A DNA stretch of 64,000 nucleotides from Marinobacter similis. GTDB lineage: Bacteria; Pseudomonadota; Gammaproteobacteria; Pseudomonadales; Oleiphilaceae. Position numbers and translations under genes: made by a program. Where the stretch lies: positions 3,162,001 through 3,226,000 of the forward strand of contig NZ_CP007151.1 in the NCBI RefSeq assembly GCF_000830985.1, written 5' to 3'. Positions 58,062-64,000 of the stretch are shown in pieces. Within the stretch, counting starts at the first letter, position 1. The number at the start of each line of letters is the position of its first letter. Below the pieces are notes generated by a model. The model was given only the letters and a program-made list of their open reading frames with translations. It searched no databases and had not been told where the DNA came from.

Positions 58062-59100
58062 ATGACGATCCAGACACTGCTCGGTATTGATCTTCCCATC
58101 ATTCAGGCGCCCATGGCGGGAGTGCAGGGATATGAACTCGCCGTGGCAGTGTCCAATGCCGGGGGCCTGGGTTCGTTGCCCTGTGCCATGCTCAGCCCTG
58201 ACCGCTTGCGCGAGGAGCTTCTGGCTCTGACCGGTCATACGTCACGGCCCTACAACGTGAATTTCTTCTGCCACACGCCACCAGAGCCCGACGTTGAAGC
58301 CGAGCGTTTGTGGCGGAAAACGCTCGCACCCTATTTCGACGAGTTGGGTATCGATGCCAGCACCATTTCCTCGCAGGCGGGCAGGGCGCCGTTCAGCGCC
58401 GAGATGGCCGATGTACTGGCGGAATTCGAACCGCCGGTGGTGAGTTTCCACTTTGGCCTGCCGGCGCCTGAATTGATGGATCGCATTCGCGGCTGGGGTG
58501 GCAAGATTCTGTCCACGGCCACCACGGTAGATGAGGCGCTCTGGCTGGAAGCGCAGGGTGTTGATGCGATTATCGCCCAGGGGCTTGAGGCCGGTGGCCA
58601 TCGCGGATTCTTCCTGTCTAATGACCTCAATACCCAAATGGGCACCTTTGCCTCATTCCCCAGCTGGTCGACGCGGTGGACGTCCCGGTTATCGCCGCAG
58701 GCGGCATTGCCGACGCCCAAGGGGTCCAGGCTGCCATGGCACTTGGTGCCTCCGGGGCTCAAATAGGGACCGCGTTCCTGTTGTGTCCCGAAGCCCAGAC
58801 CAAACCCGTGCACCGTGCCGCCCTGAAATCCGAGGCCAGCCGGGTTACGGCACTGACCAACCTGTTCAGCGGTGGCGCGGCCCGGGGTATCGTGAATCGA
58901 GTGATAAGAGAGTTGGGGCCGATGAATAACACAGCGCCGGTGTTCCCCCTGGCGTCTGCGGCTATCACCCGTTGCGCGCGAAGGCAGAAGCCGACGGCAG
59001 TGGCGATTTCTCACCCTTGTGGTCGGGGCAGAATGCCACAGGCTGTAAAGAGGTGCCCGCGGCCATCCTGACGCGAGAGCTGGCGGGTGTGGGCGAGTAA
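58062..59100 (+). CDS. Nitronate monooxygenase (two frame breaks)
   Basis: About 346 residues after repair; an FMN-dependent TIM-barrel enzyme oxidising alkyl nitronates such as propionate 3-nitronate. Signature parts are LPIIQAPMAGVQGYELAVAVSNAGGLGSL at the N-terminus, VDAIIAQGLEAGGHRGFF with the catalytic histidine, VPVIAAGGIADAQGVQAAMALGASGAQIGTAFLLCPEA, and FSGGAARGIVNR. Breaks near 58648 (GCCTCATT for GCCCTCATT) and 58962 (ACCCGT for ACCCCGT) each lack one C; the repaired end is REL-AGVGE with stop at 59100. No nitroalkane source gene is nearby. Confidence 0.92.
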
Positions 59101-59118
59101 GCAGAGTCGGAATACTCA

Positions 59119-59661
59119 ATGACAGATCAGGTTCTCTATTTCTTTTCCAAGACCAGGAAACAGCGATCCAAACTGTTTATCCGGATGGGTCTGTTTTGCT
59201 GGGTGTATGTTATCGGGTTATTGCTCTATGAGGAGTTTGGGGACAAACCGGTGCCCGACGACCTGCATTTGGCCATGGTCATCGCTTTCCCCGTCGCCAG
59301 TGCGATTCTGTTTCTGGTTGCCTGGTGGCACCTTCGCAACCCCGCCACCTATCGGGCGATGATCACTCCAGAACGTTTTACCATCGAATACCCCAACTCT
59401 GAGTCCTGGTCCTTTGATGTCAATGTTGCTGACATCAAACGCTTCGAATACCGGCAGACCCACTCTCATGCCGGCGAGGGCATTCTGAATCACGGCATTC
59501 TCATGAAAGACGGCAGTTTTCATCACATCTCCATGAATTATGGCAACCACATCAAAGAAATGTATGAGGCAATCAAGTCTGTAAGCCCGGAGGTGACGTT
59601 TTCATCAAGGGTTAATAAGCGCTTTCAGGGTTTGGGGTTTGATCGGGATTATGAAAAGTAA
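59119..59661 (+). CDS. Hypothetical protein with two membrane helices
   Basis: A 180-residue protein with two helices (LFIRMGLFCWVYVIGLLLYE and LAMVIAFPVASAILFLVAWW), then a soluble domain with FTIEYPNSESWSFDVNVADIKRFEYRQTHSH and LMKDGSFHHISMNYGNHIKEMYEAIKSV. This layout looks like bacterial PH-type domains that follow a two-helix anchor, but the family is not certain. It starts 18 bases after nitronate monooxygenase in the same direction. Confidence 0.65.
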   Translation: MTDQVLYFFSKTRKQRSKLFIRMGLFCWVYVIGLLLYEEFGDKPVPDDLHLAMVIAFPVASAILFLVAWWHLRNPATYRAMITPERFTIEYPNSESWSFDVNVADIKRFEYRQTHSHAGEGILNHGILMKDGSFHHISMNYGNHIKEMYEAIKSVSPEVTFSSRVNKRFQGLGFDRDYEK

Positions 59662-60054
59662 GAACCTGGACCATTGAACAGAAGAATCGGTACTAGGAAG
59701 AGTCGAAGGCTATCTTTGGATGGCGGCAGTGCGCTGCCGACCTTGTAATAGGGTTTTGAGGACCCTATCGATCTTAAGATCTTTTGTATGGAAGCGATCT
59801 CGTAACTTAGGGACTTCTACTCCGTGAGCTAAAGGGCGCGATTTCAATATTTTCAGAGCAGCAATTGCTTAGCAGGAGTTAACAAGAGTATTCGCTGAAC
59901 TGGACGCTAACACACGCACGCGAAGTAGGTGAATGCTCGTGAAAATTTAAAGTCGATGATAAATTTTTTAGACAGTTGTATTTAAATTAATAGTTATTTA
60001 TTTAAAAAACTCTTATTAAACAAGGTGATTTTATATTTTTAAGCTATCACGGAT
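59662..60054. other. Intergenic region, AT-rich toward its right end
   Basis: About 390 bases without a credible gene. The part from 59940 is strongly AT-rich. The left half has coding-like composition but no open frame; no known element is seen. Confidence 0.4.
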
Positions 60055-60076
60055 AGCCACCCCAGTTGGGGTGGCT
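60055..60076 (-). terminator. Terminator of the first PEP-CTERM gene
   Basis: AGCCACCCC and GGGGTGGCT form a nine-base-pair stem around a four-base loop, extended by an outer CTATCA / TGATAG pairing. On the minus strand it is followed by an AT-rich stretch, 26 bases after the gene stop. Confidence 0.75.
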
Positions 60077-60101
60077 CTGTTGATAGTCTATGAAAAGTCT
60101 G

Positions 60102-60692
60102 TCAGTTATGCTTTTTGCGACGTGCAAGTCCGAATCCAAGAAGACCTAAGCCAAAGAGAGCGATAGTGGACGGTTCAGGGACTGACGCTACTTCAGTTAA
60201 AACGATGTTGTCTACAACCGAGGCTTGACTAGTAGTAGGAGCATTCAGAGTTACGAAAAGTGTGTCAATAAAAACACCTGAAAGGTTGTTGCTTAGATAA
60301 CTCGTATACGCCGAATCAGCGGAAGTAAGAAATGAATCAATACCCTGAGAAACACCAGAGAGAAAGCCCTCGAAGATAACACTGTCCGAGATATTGAACT
60401 GCCACGCAACATCAGCCCCATCAAAAGTGAAGAGGCCATTTAGCACATCGTTTCGAGCTAGGCTGAGAACGCCCCCTGTTCCCGCAAGGCCCTCCATATT
60501 AAATGAGTCACCATTGCCCTGAGAATCGCGAAACAACGCGCCCGAAAAAGTATCGTACGTATAGATACCCTCATTGGTTGCGCCAACCGGTGTCCCGTAT
60601 GAGCCCGGTCCGAAAGTAATGGTTGTGGCATTGGTATGGACGGAGAAAGTTGCAATAAGTGATGCGTAAATAAGAGCTTGGTATATTTTCAT
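60102..60692 (-). CDS. PEP-CTERM sorted exported protein
   Basis: A 196-residue protein with a signal peptide (MKIYQALIYASLIATFSVHTNA) and a C-terminal PEP-CTERM signal: VPEPSTIALFGLGLLGFGLARRKK, made of the V-P-E-P motif, one helix and a basic tail. The central part is rich in N, S, G and T, with no enzyme motif. Such proteins are processed by an exosortase and often belong to an exopolysaccharide matrix; no exosortase is in the window. The start at 60692 follows GAGGAAAAAATT. Confidence 0.9.
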   Translation of the reverse strand: MKIYQALIYASLIATFSVHTNATTITFGPGSYGTPVGATNEGIYTYDTFSGALFRDSQGNGDSFNMEGLAGTGGVLSLARNDVLNGLFTFDGADVAWQFNISDSVIFEGFLSGVSQGIDSFLTSADSAYTSYLSNNLSGVFIDTLFVTLNAPTTSQASVVDNIVLTEVASVPEPSTIALFGLGLLGFGLARRKKHN

Positions 60693-61001
60693 AATTTTTT
60701 CCTCTGGTTTTAACGGCATTCAGTTCTTTACCATGCATACCTCAGGCCCTTATTTTTATCACTATGAATTCCAATAAGTTACTGGCTAAATTTTTCAATG
60801 ATCGTTGGTTCTCGTAAAATGTGTAAATAATTTCAACAGGTCTAGTTGTCTATCGTTAACACATTTTGGTGACTTGGAATCATGGGCACTTTTTTGCGCC
60901 TTTGGAACGAGTACCAAGGGTCGGTGCATCATTTTCGGCGCATGAATGAACCGGCCCTGAGAATCACGAACGCGGCGCCCCCCGAACCAATAAAGCGCTT
61001 T

Positions 61002-61085
61002 GGCGTCTGCTCCGCACTGGCACCATACTTTGCCGCGAGCTCCACAAAATCCACATAGCCCAATACATTCGGTAGCTCAACTGAT
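61002..61085 (-). pseudogene. Remnant copy of the EAL-domain gene
   Basis: GGCGTCTGCTCCGCACTGGC, then ATACTTTGCCGCGAGCT and ACAAAATCCACAT-GCCCA, matches 62399-62470 of the response-regulator gene with scattered substitutions. The corresponding protein part is VDFVKLAAKYGASAEQTPE. No flanking coding sequence remains, so it is a decayed partial duplication, in the same orientation as the intact gene 1.4 kb away. Confidence 0.75.
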
Positions 61086-61307
61086 GAGTCGCCGCGTAGT
61101 CATAAGCCGCCGAACAACTGAAGTGGCATAGGGAAGAGGTGAAAGGCCATATCTGGGCGGTGAAATGGTACTGAAGATCCTGCAAGGCTGCCTGCGGGGC
61201 GAATTTAGTCACAAGGCAATACTGAGAAAGTGTTAAAAGTGCAGCTACGGCTTTAACCAAGTCGATAACTGAGGGTTAGAGATGAGTTTCCCCCTCTCAA
61301 CAAGCCA

Positions 61308-61327
61308 ACCCGCTTCGACAAGCGGGT
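61308..61327 (-). terminator. Hairpin after the second PEP-CTERM gene
   Basis: ACCCGCTT and AAGCGGGT form a perfect eight-base-pair stem around CGAC, 18 bases beyond the stop on the minus strand. The following minus-strand sequence is moderately T-rich. Confidence 0.5.
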
Positions 61328-61345
61328 CGACTCTATTCACCATTC

Positions 61346-61921
61346 CTACTGATTTCTTTTGCGACGAATGAAAAGCCCCAAGAGGCCCAAAGCCAGGAGA
61401 TAGGCAGCACCAGGCTCGGGAACAGGTGCAGTTTGATAGCCAAAGCCGACCCGTACGAAATCCCGATAGGATGATTGGGCATCGACATCACCGGAGTTGT
61501 CGACACCAACCGATATTGAGCTGTCAGCGAGGAGCGTGTCGAGCAAACTGCCACTGAGAGCGAAGATGAAATCGAGTGTCTGATCCACGCCACCGCCACC
61601 CGGGGTCGTATTATTGGAGCTGAGAGATAGACCAGTAATGCTATTGCTGACGATACCTTTCTCGTTAACCTTCAATCTGCCGCCTGAACCATCCAGAGTA
61701 ATCAGCGCAGTTTCAAACCGTGGATCGGTGTAGTCGCCCCGAGCGCGAAAACGAAAGAAACCGCCGGTGCCGTCACTTTTAGGCAGGCTGTTGAATAAGA
61801 AAGAGAAATTTTGGCCATCAGCGGAGATGTTTTGGGATTGACTCAGCGACACCGGCACTGCGTGAGCCGAAAAAGACCATATTCCCAAAATGAGTGCGAT
61901 ACAGAAATTTGTAATTTTCAT
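61346..61921 (-). CDS. PEP-CTERM sorted exported protein
   Basis: A 191-residue protein with a signal peptide (MKITNFCIALILGIWSFSAHA) and a C-terminal VPEPGAAYLLALGLLGLFIRRKRNQ, a PEP-CTERM signal. The middle looks beta-rich (FRFRARGDYTDPRFETALITLDGSGGRLKVNEKG) and includes a glycine run TTPGGGGVD. It is unrelated in sequence to the PEP-CTERM protein 650 bases away apart from the two sorting signals. The function in the extracellular matrix is unknown. Confidence 0.9.
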   Translation of the reverse strand: MKITNFCIALILGIWSFSAHAVPVSLSQSQNISADGQNFSFLFNSLPKSDGTGGFFRFRARGDYTDPRFETALITLDGSGGRLKVNEKGIVSNSITGLSLSSNNTTPGGGGVDQTLDFIFALSGSLLDTLLADSSISVGVDNSGDVDAQSSYRDFVRVGFGYQTAPVPEPGAAYLLALGLLGLFIRRKRNQ

Positions 61922-62222
61922 GTTTTAGTCTCCATACAGCGTTCAAATTCCCTTCATGACATCCAGCTCAAGCAGAATTCGAACCGGATAAAAGCATGTT
62001 TCGATTTATCAAAAAGTTAAACTAGAAATGGGCCGAGAAATAATACACACCTCGGTTTTTGTACATGCCTGTGTAAAGGAAACCGACGTTGCGCAGGGAG
62101 TTGGCATTTGTACGTGCTGATGAGCGCCTAATAAGCGGCTAATCAGTAATGAAGGGATGTTTTAGTATGCTTTTGAGGTTGTTTATTTTTTGGACACTTG
62201 GCGGCGGGGTTCGTCGGTAATT
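61922..62222. other. Intergenic region before the second PEP-CTERM gene
   Basis: About 300 bases between the start of the PEP-CTERM gene and the end of the response-regulator gene. AGACTAAAACATG gives a weak ribosome-binding site. No operator or RNA is recognised. Confidence 0.35.
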
Positions 62223-64000
62223 TTACAGCTCAAAATTCATCGCCACTTCCGGCGCCTGGATAAAGTGCCCCTGGAAGTTGCGAATGCCGCATTCCCAGAA
62301 CCACGATAGCGCTTTGGAGTCTTCCACATGGGTTGCCACGATGGGCAGGCTGGAGCCGAAGATTCCGGTCAGCTGACGCAGTAAGTCTTCCAGCTCCGGC
62401 GTCTGCTCGGCACTGGCGCCGTACTTTGCGGCCAGCTTTACAAAATCCACGGTGCCCAGCTCTTTCAGCAGGTCAACCGAGGCCGGGCCGGTTTCGATGT
62501 GTTCGATGATCAGTCCGCATTCCATGTCCTGCAACACCTTCAGCACCTTCCTTGTGGTGCCAACATCTTTCATTACGGTGGGGCTTGAGAGCGCCAGGTA
62601 GACCCGGCGTTTACCCTTGATGCGGGCGTTACGCATGCCGCTGCTGATGAACGGCACCATCTTCGCCACATCCGCCATCGGGGACGACAGTTTGATGGCC
62701 ACGGAATGACTGGCGGCAGCTTTGCCCCCCAGTTTGGACAGCCCCTCCACCGCGTGTTCGATCACCCAGCGATCCAGGTCATGGAGGGTTCCGTGGCTGC
62801 CTTCGGCCAGTTGAGTCAGGAACTGCCCGGGCAGGTATACGGCGTCGTCTTCATCCACCAGGCGCACCAGGGCCTCGAACAGGGTGTCCCCGGAATCCAT
62901 GTTAACGATGGGCTGGTAATGCAGGCGGAAAGCACGGGCTTCGAGTAATTCCCGGATCCGTTCGTCCAGCTGGCTGTGATCGGACCGTTCCGGGGCCTGA
63001 TGCCACACTACGCAGCCGCCATCGGCCTGCATGGCCTCGCCACAAGCCTGTTCCACTTCGAGCAGGGCTTTGTCTTCGTTTATCGCTTCGTTCAGCGGCA
63101 GTACGCCCATGCTGAGCGTGACCGGCTTTGGCGGCTCGCCCAGGGTCCAGTTGGGGCTGTTCAGGCGCTGATGGAAGCCCGCCAAAAATGCCTCGGCATC
63201 TTCGGTTACCGTTGCATTCAGCTGGAACAAAAAGCTCCCTCCGCCCAATGCGCAGCCTGAGTCATTGGCACCCAATTGATTGGCGAAGTGGCTTTCCATG
63301 TGGGCCGTCAGAGAGGCTAGGGCGCGGGCACCATGTTGGGCGCGCAGGTACTCTTCCCGGTCAATTCCCACTTGCACCAGGTAACGGGACCGGTTGTCGG
63401 GAGCTGCCTCTACGTAGGCGAGTAGCGTCGCCAGTTCGGTCAGGAAGTAGTCGTGGTTCTGCAGGCTCCGGCTTTCTTTGCGTTGGCTCACCAGATTGAT
63501 GCGTGCCGTGAGCAGTTGAGCCTGCACCAGGTGATGATGCAGCGCGGTCAGAAAGCGCTGATTGTCCAGCGGTTTGGAAAAGAGCTGGTTGCCGATCATG
63601 CTCTGCTGCTCCAACTGTGCGGCTACTTGCTGGGAAGCGGACACAAACAGGATGGGGATGGTCATGTACCGGGCATCCTGACGGAGTACCTGGGCCAGCT
63701 CGAAACCCTGGACACCGGGCATTTCATGGTCGAGCACCAGGCGTCCGGCTGGAACTGCTCAATGCGCTCGAGAATCCGTACGGGCTGGGACAGGCCCTCT
63801 ACCTCATAGCCTTCATCGGTCAGCATGGTCTTGTAGTAGGCGAGCAAATCGGTGTCGTCGTCGACCCAGAGCACGCGCGGTTTTGAGGTGAGGGTGTGAT
63901 CCAGCAACTGGCCGATGCGGTTTTCCAGTACCCCAAGGTCGAGGGGTTTGGTCAGATAGGTATCGGCGCCGGCGCGCAGGGCCCGCATGCGCGCGACCAT
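62223..64000 (-). CDS. Multi-receiver response regulator with degenerate GGDEF and EAL domains (partial, one frame break)
   Basis: The 5' end lies outside the window. From the left edge of the protein: the end of one receiver (ALRAGADTYLTKPLD), a second receiver (PRVLWVDDDTDLLAYYKTML, then LVLDHEMPGVQGFELAQVLRQD and LFSKPLDNQRF), a GGDEF-like region where the motif reads GGGSF, and an EAL-like domain. In the latter EALVR remains, but the usual N-x-S is KLSS, DDFGTG is replaced by HIETGP, and the K-x-D segment reads VKLAAKYG. Catalysis in either domain is therefore unlikely. The break near 63742 (GCCTGG for GCCCTGG) lacks one C. Confidence 0.87.

Larger units (their letters stand above)
60720..61345. 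other. Intergenic region between PEP-CTERM genes
   Basis: About 625 bases without an intact gene. It contains the EAL-gene remnant at 61002-61085 and a hairpin at 61308. The stretch 61085-61260 has coding-like composition but no open frame that resembles a known protein. Confidence 0.45.

Noticed and set aside
59662..60054. Possible small gene or mobile-element remnant left of the first PEP-CTERM gene
   Set aside because: No frame of useful length with a ribosome-binding site, and no inverted repeats other than the downstream terminator.

Overview
The window looks like chromosome from a denitrifying marine gammaproteobacterium, most likely Marinobacter or a close relative. This is inferred from the gene repertoire (nar, quinol-type nor, NsrR, NnrS, Moco genes, cyclohexanecarboxylate genes, PEP-CTERM proteins) and from protein similarity recalled from memory; no search was run.

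Layout. (1) 1-12.2 kb: nitrate transport and sensing, with four NarK-type porters, a universal stress protein, a small globin, a Yip1-like membrane protein, hemN and the narXL two-component pair. (2) 12.4-20.0 kb: narGHJI plus a parvulin-type isomerase. (3) 20.1-30.7 kb: nitric oxide and molybdenum-cofactor block: hemerythrin-like protein, quinol NO reductase, NsrR, small membrane proteins, moaB-moeA, a Dnr-type Crp/Fnr regulator, a DGC-domain protein, moaA, moaD and nnrS. (4) 31-36.6 kb: chemoreceptor, tandem glycine riboswitch with a DadA-like oxidoreductase, LysR regulator and glutathione-dependent formaldehyde/S-nitrosoglutathione dehydrogenase. (5) 36.6-42.6 kb: aliA-badH-badI-aliB-badR with a divergent badK, a complete-looking route from cyclohexanecarboxylate to pimeloyl-CoA. 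(6) 42.8-50.3 kb: nhaB, a periplasmic binding protein, a DUF3047 protein, and nrdAB (class Ia ribonucleotide reductase) behind a cobalamin riboswitch. (7) 50.3-54.2 kb: small cassette-like genes separated by attC-like sites with no integrase gene. This looks like an orphan integron cassette cluster. (8) 54.2-64 kb: MipA-like porin, an AstE-like/GCS2-like overlapping pair, nitronate monooxygenase, two PEP-CTERM proteins, and a multi-receiver protein with degenerate GGDEF and EAL domains.

Regulatory logic read from the DNA. Near-identical 7-2-7 palindromes (consensus TACCCCC-nn-TGGGGTA) lie 60-140 bases upstream of usp, hemN, moaB and moaD, and fit a NarL regulon. FNR/Anr/Dnr-like boxes (TTGAT-n4-ATCAA) lie upstream of usp, narK2 and the Yip1-like gene. 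An NsrR-like operator sits in the norZ promoter, diverging from a gene run that includes nsrR itself.

Quality warning. At least 25 reading-frame breaks occur in otherwise intact genes (narG, narJ, norZ, nrdA, dadA, adhC, aliA, nhaB, nmo and others). Nearly every one is repaired by restoring one base in a short run, usually G or C. They are read here as sequence errors, not pseudogenes. Genes are therefore annotated across the breaks, and residue counts assume repair.
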